Shown in pieces: positions 27,786 through 36,082 of a stretch of 64,000 bases of DNA. Within the stretch, counting starts at the first letter, position 1; each line of letters opens with the position of its first letter. The notes beneath the pieces were generated by a model. It had not been told where the DNA came from. It did no database searches and was given only the letters and a program-made list of their open reading frames with translations. The translations under genes were made by a program, and so were the position numbers. Source of the stretch: Archangium sp. (GTDB lineage: Bacteria; Myxococcota; Myxococcia; Myxococcales; Myxococcaceae); contig JALHMW010000025.1 in NCBI GenBank assembly GCA_022843845.1, forward strand, positions 1 through 64,000, read 5' to 3'.

Positions 27786-28543
27786 GACGACAAGTCGTAG
27801 CCAAGGCGCGCCACCAGCGCCAGCACCACGCCGAGCACCACCCGCCTGACCAGCCGATCACCGCCCTTCACCGCGAGCTGCGCGCCGAGGGTGCCACCGA
27901 CGAACTGCCCGACGGCCATCGGGAGTGAGACCTTCCACACCACCAGCCCCTGCGAGACGAACAGCAGCATGGCGGCGAGGTTCGAGGCGAAGTTGACCAC
28001 CTTCGCGTTCGCGGTGGCCTGCTGGAGCGAGAGGTGGAGCAGCGTGACGAAGGTGATGATCAGGAACGTGCCGGTGCCCGGGCCGAAAAAGCCGTCGTAG
28101 GCGCCGATCACCAGGGCCAGGCCACCCGCCTTGAGCAGCGCGTGGGTGAGCGGGGGGCGCGCCGCTCCCTCGGCGGGTGGGCGCACGAAGGCCACCACGA
28201 CGCCGGCGACGACGAGCAGCACCAGCACCAGCGGCTTGAGCACCTCAGGCTTCACGAGGAGCACGAGCCCCGCGCCGAGGAGCGAGCCCAGAAAACCCAG
28301 CGGGAAGAGCCAACGCGCGCGGGGCCCATCGATCAGCCCGGCCCGGGCGAACCGCCAGAAGGCAGCGCCCGAGCCGAAGACCGCCGACCCCTTGTTGGTG
28401 CCGAAGACGAGGTGCGGCGGAAGGCCTGCGGTGAGGAGCGCCGGCACCGTCAGCAACCCGCCGCCGCCCGCGATGGCGTCGATGAGGCCCGCCACGAAGG
28501 CGACCCCCGTCAACGCGGCGATGGTGGTGAGCGGGAGCTCCAC
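27782..28543 (-). CDS. TauE/SafE (TSUP) family membrane permease
   Basis: A 253-residue polytopic protein with about eight hydrophobic helices. The family's duplicated signature is present: GLIDAIAGGGGLLTVPAL near the N-terminus and GAYDGFFGPGTGTFLIITFV in the second half. TSUP proteins transport sulfite, sulfoacetate or related sulfur anions; the substrate here is unknown. It lies 21 bp after a Spy-like lipoprotein gene, and its stop overlaps the start of the SelW-like gene by 4 bp, so the three form one operon. Confidence 0.88.
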   Translation of the reverse strand: MELPLTTIAALTGVAFVAGLIDAIAGGGGLLTVPALLTAGLPPHLVFGTNKGSAVFGSGAAFWRFARAGLIDGPRARWLFPLGFLGSLLGAGLVLLVKPEVLKPLVLVLLVVAGVVVAFVRPPAEGAARPPLTHALLKAGGLALVIGAYDGFFGPGTGTFLIITFVTLLHLSLQQATANAKVVNFASNLAAMLLFVSQGLVVWKVSLPMAVGQFVGGTLGAQLAVKGGDRLVRRVVLGVVLALVARLGYDLSS

Positions 28544-28564
28544 GAGGAGCCGACTGATACCCCG

Positions 28565-28993
28565 TCACCTCGTCGTGCGCTTCTCGAACCGCTCGAGCCT
28601 CGAGCTGATCTGATCGCGCTGCTTCGGCGTCAACAGCTGGTGCACCTCGAGGGCCTTGTCGACCAGCACGTGCGCGAAGGCGCGAACGGTGTCGAGCTGG
28701 GCGTCGACCAGCTGATGCACGGCGCGCGAGTCGGGCGCCGACGACTTCCACTGCGTGACGAGTACAGCGCTTGCGGCCTGGCCCTGCTCCGCGGTCGGCT
28801 TCGCCTTCGCGATCGCGTCCTTCGTGATGGCCTGAACGCGCTCCCGCTGGGCCTGCGTCGCGTCGAGCTCGTCGAGCGCGTCGTCGACCCTCCACTGCAC
28901 CATCTTCTCCATGCGCTCGGCACGCGCCCCACCACCACACCCGGTCGCACCCATGACGGCGAGCGACAACCCCAACAGCATCCACTTCGACAT
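28565..28993 (-). CDS. Spy/CpxP-like LTxxQ periplasmic lipoprotein
   Basis: A 142-residue lipoprotein; the signal MSKWMLLGLSLAVMGATGC ends in a good lipobox. The mature part is all-helical and charged, with a first repeat DELDATQAQRERVQAI and a second LTPKQRDQISSRLERF, matching the LTxxQ motif of Spy/CpxP chaperones and CnrX-type metal sensors. It is the first gene of the operon with the TSUP permease and the SelW-like protein, suggesting an envelope stress or metal/redox role. No CxxxC or His ligand set is obvious. Confidence 0.72.
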   Translation of the reverse strand: MSKWMLLGLSLAVMGATGCGGGARAERMEKMVQWRVDDALDELDATQAQRERVQAITKDAIAKAKPTAEQGQAASAVLVTQWKSSAPDSRAVHQLVDAQLDTVRAFAHVLVDKALEVHQLLTPKQRDQISSRLERFEKRTTR

Positions 28994-29100
28994 GACGACT
29001 CCTGGTCTCGAGGACGCGGAAGATTCCGCGTGACCCACCAAACCCGGGGCGTGTCAGGCGCAGCTGTCGAGGCGGTGAAGAAGTGTGAAACGAGGAGGGG

Positions 29101-30027
29101 CTACTTCACGACGGCGAGCGGAATGCTGTGCGTGCGCCCATCGACGGTGACGAAATCGACCGTGCCGCCATCGGGCCCGTAGGCCGGCTGAGGACCCGAG
29201 ACGTCGGACAACCCCCGCAGCCACCCATGAGAGGCGCGCACCTTGTCGATGTTGCCGATCACCGTGACGGCGTTGATCTCGTAGTCGGTCTCCGCACGTC
29301 GAAACACGGTCGCGACGACGGTGTTCTCCCAGAACTTCGCGGTGATCGTCGACGAGTCCATCGCGAGGAGGCGCTCACAGTCGCCGCTGACGAACCGCAG
29401 GTGCGTGCGCTTCACCTTGCAGGGGGCCATCGCAGCCCACTTCACGCCCCCGTCCGACTGCTCGCACCGCAGCTCGCAGCCGCCCTTCGCCTCGAGGCTG
29501 ATCACCGAGACCGCGCTGTCGGCGCTCGCGACCGACCAGACGAACTGGCTCTCGGACGAAGGCGGCTCGCCGACGACGGCCTCTTTCCCCGATGAAGACG
29601 GCAGCAACGGCAGACGCGCAGACTCGGGAGGCCATTGGGACGAGTGGTGAAAAGCCCCCCCCTGCACGACGCCGCGCACCTTCACGGTGGTGACGACGGG
29701 GACCGAGAACGCGCCGAAGAGCGCCGGCCGGCGAGCCGCGACCTGCGCGGTGACGCTTCGCTCGATGCCTGCCTGGGCGCCATCGCCAATCGGCTCGGCC
29801 GCCGACATGGTGACGACGAGCCCCTCGGGGTCGACCGTCAGGCCGAGGGCCGTGAGCTCGGCGCCGAAGACTTCGGCGAACGACGACGCGTCGGTCACCG
29901 AGTACCGGGTCCCGGTACGCGACGCGGCGGCCTCGAGCTTCGCGGGCATCGAGCGAATGGCGACGAACGGCCAGCTGACGACGCCGGCGATCACGACGAG
30001 CACACCGACCAGCACGAGCCATCGCAT
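29101..30027 (-). CDS. Membrane-anchored protein of unknown function
   Basis: A 308-residue protein with one N-terminal transmembrane helix (WLVLVGVLVVIAGVVSWPFV, residues 3-22) and an extracytoplasmic remainder with three clustered Cys (GGCELRC, later APCKVKR and SGDCERL). I recognise no family. It lies 35 bp downstream of the PilZ-AMIN gene on the same strand and may be co-transcribed with it. The 107-bp space to the Spy-like gene has no obvious terminator. Confidence 0.65.
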   Translation of the reverse strand: MRWLVLVGVLVVIAGVVSWPFVAIRSMPAKLEAAASRTGTRYSVTDASSFAEVFGAELTALGLTVDPEGLVVTMSAAEPIGDGAQAGIERSVTAQVAARRPALFGAFSVPVVTTVKVRGVVQGGAFHHSSQWPPESARLPLLPSSSGKEAVVGEPPSSESQFVWSVASADSAVSVISLEAKGGCELRCEQSDGGVKWAAMAPCKVKRTHLRFVSGDCERLLAMDSSTITAKFWENTVVATVFRRAETDYEINAVTVIGNIDKVRASHGWLRGLSDVSGPQPAYGPDGGTVDFVTVDGRTHSIPLAVVK

Positions 30028-30062
30028 CGCTCGATGCTGCCACAGGACCCGCTCCGCGCCCC

Positions 30063-31385
30063 TCAGAACTGAACGAGCGCGTGATCCGACGCCGCGGTCA
30101 CGTGCTGCGGCTGTGACGCCAGATCGAGGACGACGCGGGTCCGCGTGCCCTGCTTTCCGAGACGAACGCGCGTGATGAGAGCAGATGATGCTGGCATCGC
30201 GTGGCTCTTCGCCGGGGCGCTGCCTTCGATGTCGAAGACGAGGCGCGGTGGATCAGAGAGCGTGAAGACCCGCGCGACGTGCGCATCGGCCCGGAGCTGG
30301 GGGCGCACGTCGAGGCCTTCTGGAGAAGCGCTCCACGTGAGCGCAGTCGCAGCGCCGGTCGGGAGGCGGAGGTGACCGCCGGCAGGAGAAGCAGAGGGCT
30401 TCTCACGACGAGCCGCGGCGCGAAGAGGAGACGTCGGCGGAGCCACGGGTCGTGGGGCCACGACTTCAGCGGGCAGAGCGGTCTTCGACGAAGCAACCGG
30501 CGCACCGCCTGGCGCAACCATGACTTCAGCGAGCGGAGCGTGCTTCGACGGAGCGACCGGCGCTCCGGCTTGCGGTGCCACGATTTCAACGAGCAGCGTG
30601 GGCTTCGACGGAGCGACCAGCGCTTCGGCCGGCGGAGCGATGACGTCGGCGAGCGGAGCGGGTGTCGGCGGGGCGACCGCATCGGGGGGCGCTGCGGCTC
30701 GGTCGACGGCGTCGAGCGACGCGACCGGAGATCCCGTCAGCGTGGGCCCTCTGTCTTCCCGAAGGGCTTCCGTTGGCGCAACGGCGGCGGCTGCGATCTC
30801 CGGCTCGGCCTCGTCGACCGCCGGGCTCACCATCGCGGCGAGCTCTTCGGTCGTCCCCTGCGCTACCGCCACCACCGCCAGCGTGCCCGCGCCATCGATC
30901 GGCGTCGGGAGCGGCGGCAGCTCGTTCGGAACGAGCAGGAACACCAGGGCGGCGGCGAAGGTGGCCGCCGCAGCACCGACCATCGCGATCATCGGCCACC
31001 GACGACGCCGGCGCGGCGCGGCCTTGAGCGGCTTGCCCGTATCCAACGACTCCACGAGGTACTCGACGAGCTCCCTCGCTCTCGGGTGCAGGTAGTCGGT
31101 GAAGCGAACGCCGCAGCCCTGGAAGCGTCCGTCGAGCTCAGAGGGGTTGTAGCGGCACCAGCGCACTTCTCCCTGCGCCAGCGGGAGCGCTTGCCCGTTG
31201 GCTTCCAGTGAGATCGCGACCCGCGTGCCGGGGTCGAGCGGGTGCGGCATTCGTACGAAGAGCCCGTGACGCGACAGGTTCGCCGAGAGCGTTCGCCACG
31301 CGCGGGGCTCACCGTCGATCGTCGTCACCCGCACCGGGTGCTTGAATCGAACTCGCCGTCCGCGCTGAGAATCGGCTGTCGTCAC
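30063..31385 (-). CDS. PilZ-TM-AMIN fusion protein
   Basis: A 440-residue protein. Residues about 8-105 are a PilZ domain (RRVRFKHPVRV, then ANLSRHGLFV giving the NxSxxG c-di-GMP-type motif, then GVRFTD). A basic patch and one transmembrane helix (about 130-152) follow, then a Pro/Ala linker with four degenerate APSKxxLxEVxAPxxGAPVA units. The C-terminal AMIN-like domain (about 350-440: LTWSASPEG, RVFTLSDPPRLVFDIEG, TRVVLDL) is a type found in pilus secretins and amidases. The canonical RxxxR arm of PilZ is imperfect. The layout suggests linking cytoplasmic c-di-GMP to an envelope or pilus component (inference). Confidence 0.8.
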   Translation of the reverse strand: MTTADSQRGRRVRFKHPVRVTTIDGEPRAWRTLSANLSRHGLFVRMPHPLDPGTRVAISLEANGQALPLAQGEVRWCRYNPSELDGRFQGCGVRFTDYLHPRARELVEYLVESLDTGKPLKAAPRRRRRWPMIAMVGAAAATFAAALVFLLVPNELPPLPTPIDGAGTLAVVAVAQGTTEELAAMVSPAVDEAEPEIAAAAVAPTEALREDRGPTLTGSPVASLDAVDRAAAPPDAVAPPTPAPLADVIAPPAEALVAPSKPTLLVEIVAPQAGAPVAPSKHAPLAEVMVAPGGAPVASSKTALPAEVVAPRPVAPPTSPLRAAARREKPSASPAGGHLRLPTGAATALTWSASPEGLDVRPQLRADAHVARVFTLSDPPRLVFDIEGSAPAKSHAMPASSALITRVRLGKQGTRTRVVLDLASQPQHVTAASDHALVQF

Positions 31386-31484
31386 GCTCGAAAGTCTGTG
31401 GCACCTGCGACAGCCAGCAAGTTTCCGGTCCCGGTGGAAACACCCACCTGCACCTCGGGGCTGCGCCGTTGTAGGAGCTCCATC

Positions 31485-32189
31485 GTGCTGAAGATCTTCC
31501 GGCGCCAGCGCCAGGGCCTGCCCGCTGCGGAGTTCGAAGCGCTTCGAGCCAGCGTGATGGCCTCGGCCTTCGTCGGCTCCAGCACGCTCAACGGGCCCTT
31601 CGAGTCGAGCCGCGGCTTCGGCATCACCTTCACCCGGAAAGGCCTCGGCGAGCTCACGAAGCGCTTCCCTGCCCTGGCGCCGTGGCTCACCTGCTCTCTC
31701 GGGGCGCCTGCGATTCGCGCGCTCACGCCGTGGTGGCGGCGCGTACCGTCACGGGTGCCGAACGCGTGGTACCTGAACTTGCTGATGGTGGGGCCCGGCG
31801 CCGAGGTGGCGCGTCACATCGACGGCACCCTGATGGGGCCTGCGGGCGTCACCGATCACCCGCCGGAGTGCGTCTCGGTGCTCTACCTCGCGGTCCCGGC
31901 GGCGACGGGCGGCATGCTCCAGCTGTGGAACGGCTCGATCCCCGTCGGGCTCATCACGCCGAAGACTGGCGAGGCCGTTCACTTTCGCGGCGATCTCGCC
32001 CACGCCGTGCGCGCCTTCGACGGGCCCGCAGAGGCGCGACGCGCGTCACTGGTGATCGAGCAGTACTTCTTCGAGCCCGAGGCGCTCGCGCGGCTGCCCG
32101 CGTTCCAGCTCGACTCACGCGCGGGCTTTGGCGCGTACCTGAAGGATCACGCGGCCAGGCCTCCGAAGCCGTTCGAGCTCGAGCCGTAG
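31485..32189 (+). CDS. 2-oxoglutarate/Fe(II)-dependent oxygenase
   Basis: A 234-residue protein with a GTG start after ggag. The double-stranded beta-helix signature is intact: HID (H111, D113), distal H173 in LAHAV, and R186 in ARRASLVIEQ for 2-oxoglutarate. It resembles prolyl-4-hydroxylase-like small-molecule or protein hydroxylases. The substrate is unknown and no biosynthetic cluster is present. Starts further upstream in the frame run back through the promoter region of the divergent PilZ-AMIN gene and are unlikely. Confidence 0.78.
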   Translation: MLKIFRRQRQGLPAAEFEALRASVMASAFVGSSTLNGPFESSRGFGITFTRKGLGELTKRFPALAPWLTCSLGAPAIRALTPWWRRVPSRVPNAWYLNLLMVGPGAEVARHIDGTLMGPAGVTDHPPECVSVLYLAVPAATGGMLQLWNGSIPVGLITPKTGEAVHFRGDLAHAVRAFDGPAEARRASLVIEQYFFEPEALARLPAFQLDSRAGFGAYLKDHAARPPKPFELEP

Positions 32190-32957
32190 TCAGCCGAGCC
32201 GCTTCTTCAACCGCTCCCGGTACTCGGTGATCGGGAAGAGCTCGACCTCGGCGCCGCCCTGCTGCTTCTCATCGGGCGCGTAGTCGAACGGATCATCGAC
32301 GTCTCGAATCAGCCGCAACATGTAGACGTAGATGAGCGTCAGCACGGGCACGAGCACGAACTCGGCGAGCATCGACTTGTACTTCGCCGCGAGGATGAGC
32401 CCCACCACCAGCGCCAGCACCGTCTCGAGCAGGGCATAGGCGGGCGGCAGGAAGCTGGTGCGTTTGATCACGTCGGCGCGGCTCATGTTGAGGCGCAGGT
32501 TCGCCAGCTGCGGCACGCCGCGCGAGGCATACGGGCCGGCTCCGTTCTTCTCGAGCGACTGGAGCACCAGGTTGAACTCGCCCAGCGCCTCGAACATCAC
32601 CGCGCTCGGCTTCCGCGTGTAGAACCAGTCGACGATGGTGTCGGTGAGGCTCATCAGGCTCTGGCGCAACTCAGCCAGGTTGAGCGCAGGCCGATTCGAC
32701 GACGCCAGCACGAGGATCTCTTCCATCACCTCGAGCGTGGTCGCGATCTGCCCGGGGATCTTCTCGGCCTCCTTGTAGTCAGAGATGGTGCCGGCGAGCA
32801 GAAACCCGGTGAGGAACACGCCAGCGGTGACGACGATGCCGACATCGGCGAACTCGACCGCGCCGCTCCAGCCCGCCCAGAACTCGAGGCCGACCTTGAA
32901 GAGGGTGACGGCAAGGACGACGGGCAACGTCGTCAACATCAGCTTCCATTTGAGCAA
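32190..32957 (-). CDS. Four-TM membrane protein, bestrophin/DUF4239-like
   Basis: A 255-residue protein with two N-terminal and two C-terminal hydrophobic helices flanking a helical soluble region. The end reads LIRDVDDPFDYAPDE, reminiscent of the DxDDPF motif of bestrophin-like (DUF4239) channels. A TTG start at 32957 is supported by a ggaggga ribosome binding site; ATG at 32939 is the alternative. Its stop abuts the stop of the convergent oxygenase gene. An ion-channel role is only a guess from the motif. Confidence 0.6.
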   Translation of the reverse strand: MLKWKLMLTTLPVVLAVTLFKVGLEFWAGWSGAVEFADVGIVVTAGVFLTGFLLAGTISDYKEAEKIPGQIATTLEVMEEILVLASSNRPALNLAELRQSLMSLTDTIVDWFYTRKPSAVMFEALGEFNLVLQSLEKNGAGPYASRGVPQLANLRLNMSRADVIKRTSFLPPAYALLETVLALVVGLILAAKYKSMLAEFVLVPVLTLIYVYMLRLIRDVDDPFDYAPDEKQQGGAEVELFPITEYRERLKKRLG

Positions 32958-33037
32958 AGGTCCCTCCCCGGGAGCGCGGCGAAATCGTACTCCCTGCCCG
33001 GTGCAAGTCCCTGCATGAAACCGGCGTGGGGGCTGGT

Positions 33038-33043
33038 TACGCT
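33038..33043 (+). promoter_or_regulatory. -10-like TACGCT upstream of the MoxR gene
   Basis: gtTACGCT ends 7 nt before the ATG at 33051 with only gcgcgcc between, a spacing that would start the transcript at or next to the A of ATG. Confidence 0.45.
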
Positions 33044-33050
33044 GCGCGCC

Positions 33051-33878
33051 ATGCGCTTCAAGGGAACCGAGTCGTACCTCACCAGTGAGAGCCTCCGCTC
33101 AGCGGTCGATTGCGCCGTCGCGCTCCAACGGCCGCTGCTCGTCAAGGGAGAGCCCGGCACCGGCAAGACATTGTTGGCCGAGGCCATCGCCGCCGCGCTG
33201 GGCCTCAAGCTCCTCACGTGGAACGTGAAGTCGACCACGAAGGCGCAAGACGGTCTGTACGTCTACGACGCGGTCCAGCGCCTGCACGACAGCCGCTTCA
33301 ATGACAAAGACGTGCGCGACATCCGCGCGTACATCCGCATGGGGCCGCTCGGAGAGTCCTTCGCTGCGACCGAGCGCCGGGTGCTGCTCATCGACGAGAT
33401 CGACAAGGCCGATCTCGAGTTCCCCAACGATCTGCTCCACGAGATCGATCGCATGCGCTTCCGGGTGATCGAGACCGACGAAGAGGTCGTCGCGAAGCAG
33501 CGGCCCGTGGTGGTGATCACCTCGAACAACGAGAAGGATCTGCCCGACGCGTTCCTGCGCCGCTGCGTCTTCCACTTCATCGAGTTCCCCGAGCGAGACT
33601 TGATGCAGCGGATCGTCCACGTGCATCACCCGGAGCTCGCGGACCACATGGTCGATCAGGCCCTCGGCGTCTTCTACGAGCTGCGCGCGTTCTCCCGGCT
33701 GCGCAAGCGCCCCTCGACGAGCGAGCTGATCGACTGGCTGGCCGCGCTCAAGTCGGCTGGCATCTCGAGCGTGAAGCTCGACGATCAGCTGCCGTTCATC
33801 GGAGCGCTCCTGAAGCGCGAGCAGGATCTGATGGCCTTCGCCGATCAGTTCGGCGGGAAGATGCCCAAGAGGGCCTGA
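33051..33878 (+). CDS. MoxR-family AAA+ ATPase
   Basis: A 275-residue AAA+ ATPase with Walker A GEPGTGKT (33-40), Walker B VLLIDEID (111-118), sensor 1 ITSNNEKDLPDAFLRRC and the lid domain. MoxR ATPases act as chaperones with VWA partners. The next gene, overlapping by 1 bp (TGATG), encodes exactly such a partner. The start at 33051 was preferred over an in-frame ATG at 33015 because the -10-like TACGCT lies between them. Confidence 0.93.
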   Translation: MRFKGTESYLTSESLRSAVDCAVALQRPLLVKGEPGTGKTLLAEAIAAALGLKLLTWNVKSTTKAQDGLYVYDAVQRLHDSRFNDKDVRDIRAYIRMGPLGESFAATERRVLLIDEIDKADLEFPNDLLHEIDRMRFRVIETDEEVVAKQRPVVVITSNNEKDLPDAFLRRCVFHFIEFPERDLMQRIVHVHHPELADHMVDQALGVFYELRAFSRLRKRPSTSELIDWLAALKSAGISSVKLDDQLPFIGALLKREQDLMAFADQFGGKMPKRA

Positions 33879-35050
33879 TGTTCATTCCGTTCCTCTATGA
33901 GCTGCGCAGTCGCAAGGTGCCGGTCGGCGCGACCGAGGCCGTGGCGCTGGGGCAGGCGCTCGTTCAAGGCCTGCACGACAGCTCGCTCGAGGGCTTCTAC
34001 TTCGTCTCCCGCGCGCTCCTGGTTCACGACGAGAAGCACCTCGACGCGTTCGATCAGGCGTTCGCGAAACACTTTCAGGGCATCGAGTCGTCGTCGATGG
34101 AGATCACCCAGCAGCTGCTCGAGTGGGTGCGCGACGCGAAGCAGCCCGATCGACGCCTGACGCCCGAAGAGAAGGCTCTGCTCGAGCAGCTCGACCTCGA
34201 GACGCTCCAGAAGCTGTTCGAGCAGCGCATGAGGGAGCAGAAGGAACGCCACGATCGCGGCAACACGTGGATCGGCACCGCGGGCACCTCTCCCTTCGGC
34301 AACACCGGCAAGGCCGCGCGCGAGGGCGTGAAGGTCGGCGACGCCGCGGGCATGAAGAGCGCGGTGCAGAAGGCCGGCGAGCGCGCGTACAAGGAGTACC
34401 GCGACGATCTCGTGCTCGACGTTCGGCAGATGCAGCTGGCGCTGAGAAAACTCCGGGCGTTCGCCCGTGAAGGCGCGCACGACGAGCTCGATCTCGACAA
34501 GACGATCAGCGAGACCGCGCGCAACTTAGGCGAGCTCGAGGTCGTCACCCGGCCTCCCCGCAAGTCGAACACCCGCGTCATCCTCTTGATGGATGTCGGC
34601 GGCTCGATGGACCCCTTCGCCCACCTCGTCTCGCGGCTCTTCACCGCGGCGAAGAAGGCGACCCACTTTCGTGAGCTGCGCACCTACTACTTCCACAACT
34701 GCGTCTATGGCCGCCTCTACAAGCAGGCCAACTTCCGCGAGCCGATCACCCTGCCCCAGCTGTTCGCCGAGACCGACCGCCGCTACAAGTTGGTCGTCGT
34801 CGGTGACGCGCTGATGGCGCCGTGGGAGCTGATGAGCGTCTCGGGCTGGAGCGACGACGAAGGCCTCGAGGGCCTGGTGCACCTGATGCGGCTGCGCGAG
34901 CACTTCCCCGCCAGCGCCTGGCTCAACCCCGAGCCGCCGTCGAGCTGGTGGCAGACGACGGTCGACGTCATCCGAAAAGTGTTTCCGATGTACCCTCTGA
35001 CACTCGAAGGGCTCGGCGACGCGGTGGGGTCGATCACGAAGGCGAGGTAA
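33878..35050 (+). CDS. VWA-containing CoxE-like protein, partner of MoxR
   Basis: A 390-residue cytoplasmic protein. The N-terminal half is helical (MFIPFLYELRSRKVPVG). The VWA domain begins near residue 233 with ILLMDVGGSMDPF (DxGxS, D239-S243). HNCVYGRLYKQANF and LVVVGDALMAPWEL follow as later VWA strands. It overlaps moxR by 1 bp and precedes a cNMP-binding protein gene by 6 bp, so the three form an operon. MoxR-VWA pairs typically mature or insert metal or cofactor into a client; no client gene is adjacent. Confidence 0.88.
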   Translation: MFIPFLYELRSRKVPVGATEAVALGQALVQGLHDSSLEGFYFVSRALLVHDEKHLDAFDQAFAKHFQGIESSSMEITQQLLEWVRDAKQPDRRLTPEEKALLEQLDLETLQKLFEQRMREQKERHDRGNTWIGTAGTSPFGNTGKAAREGVKVGDAAGMKSAVQKAGERAYKEYRDDLVLDVRQMQLALRKLRAFAREGAHDELDLDKTISETARNLGELEVVTRPPRKSNTRVILLMDVGGSMDPFAHLVSRLFTAAKKATHFRELRTYYFHNCVYGRLYKQANFREPITLPQLFAETDRRYKLVVVGDALMAPWELMSVSGWSDDEGLEGLVHLMRLREHFPASAWLNPEPPSSWWQTTVDVIRKVFPMYPLTLEGLGDAVGSITKAR

Positions 35051-35056
35051 CCGTCG

Positions 35057-35575
35057 ATGGCGAAGGAAACGAACGACCTCCGCACGTGGCTGCCCACCAT
35101 CGCCCTCTTCGGCGGCCTCGAAGACGGCAGCCTCAAGCGGGTGATTGGCATGCTCGGTGAGCACCACTTCGAGCCCGGCGCCGAGGTCTGCAAGCAGGGC
35201 GAAGCCGGCCGCGCGATGTTCCTGGTACGGCACGGCGAGGTGGTCGTCTGCCGCGACGACGAATCGGGCGCGCGCCGGAAGCTGATTCGTATGAGCACTG
35301 GCGAGTTCTTCGGCGAGATGACGCTCATCGACATCCAGAAGCGCAGCGCGAGCGTGGTGGTCGAGAAGCCCTCGCTCATCTTCTCGCTCGGCAACCGCGA
35401 TCTCTACCGGCTCTACCAGGAGGACCCGAACTGCTACGTGATGATCCTCCAGAACCTGTGCCGGGAGCTGTCGCGGCGCCTGCGCGTCACCAACAACCGG
35501 CTCCAGACGCTGGCGGCCGAGAGCGACGACAACGAGAGCACGCTCATTCGGCCAGCGGTCAAGCCGGCACGCTGA
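35057..35575 (+). CDS. Cyclic-nucleotide-binding (cNMP) domain protein
   Basis: A 172-residue protein consisting essentially of one CRP-type cNMP-binding beta-barrel (residues about 10-130: FGGLEDGSLKRVIGML, GEAGRAMFLVRHGEVVV, GEFFGEMTLID). A C-terminal helix follows. There is no helix-turn-helix, so it is not a transcription factor by itself. It is the last gene of the MoxR-VWA operon. Its 3' end overlaps the convergent yceI-like gene by 17 bp. Confidence 0.85.
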   Translation: MAKETNDLRTWLPTIALFGGLEDGSLKRVIGMLGEHHFEPGAEVCKQGEAGRAMFLVRHGEVVVCRDDESGARRKLIRMSTGEFFGEMTLIDIQKRSASVVVEKPSLIFSLGNRDLYRLYQEDPNCYVMILQNLCRELSRRLRVTNNRLQTLAAESDDNESTLIRPAVKPAR

Positions 35576-36062
35576 CGCGGACCAGCACCTCGGCTTTGAT
35601 CTTCAGGGTGCCCAGCATCGCCGAGTACGGCTTGATGCCGAAGTCGCGCTGATCGAAGCGGAACTCTGCGATCCGTTGCCCTCCGGCGTCTCTGCGCGTG
35701 CCTCGCACGTCCTTCGTCACGCCATGGAGCGTCAGCCGCCCCTCGACCCGGTCTGCCGTCACCGTCGTCGTCTCGAACCGCGCCGTCGGGTGCTTCCGCG
35801 AGTCAAGCACGTCGTGAACGATGTTCTTCTCGATGTCGGCCTTCATCGACGCCGACAACGCGCCGGACTGCTCACGCCCGTCCTTCATGGCGTCGACCAC
35901 CCGCACCGACGCCGTGTCGAACTCGCCGACGAAGCGCTCACCCTCGGCGTCGATGGTGAACCGGCCGACCTGCAGCTTCAGATCGTGCGCCACCGCCGAG
36001 AGCAGGCCTTCCTTGAACGTCAGCACCACCACTTCGGCCTTCGTCGAATCGAGTCGCGCCAT
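35559..36062 (-). CDS. YceI-family lipocalin-like protein (cytoplasmic form)
   Basis: A 167-residue YceI-domain protein: VVVLTFKEGLLSAVAHDLKL, then GEFDTASVRVVDAM, the later DVLDSRKHPTARFE, and LTLHGVTKDV. YceI proteins bind polyisoprenoid or amide lipids. This one lacks a signal peptide. The minus-strand TATACT lies 6 nt before the ATG, giving a probable leaderless transcript from a promoter that overlaps that of the divergent SRPBCC gene. Confidence 0.85.
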   Translation of the reverse strand: MARLDSTKAEVVVLTFKEGLLSAVAHDLKLQVGRFTIDAEGERFVGEFDTASVRVVDAMKDGREQSGALSASMKADIEKNIVHDVLDSRKHPTARFETTTVTADRVEGRLTLHGVTKDVRGTRRDAGGQRIAEFRFDQRDFGIKPYSAMLGTLKIKAEVLVRVSVPA

Positions 36063-36068
36063 GACTGG

Positions 36069-36076
36069 AGTATAGG
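36069..36076. promoter_or_regulatory. Shared divergent -10 element AGTATAGG (TATACT / TATAGG)
   Basis: On the minus strand TATACT (36074-36069) ends 6 nt before the YceI ATG. On the plus strand TATAGG (36071-36076) ends 6 nt before the SRPBCC ATG, although GGAG there could also be a ribosome binding site. Only 20 bp separate the two start codons, so the two promoters must exclude each other. Confidence 0.5.
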
Positions 36077-36082
36077 AGCCGC

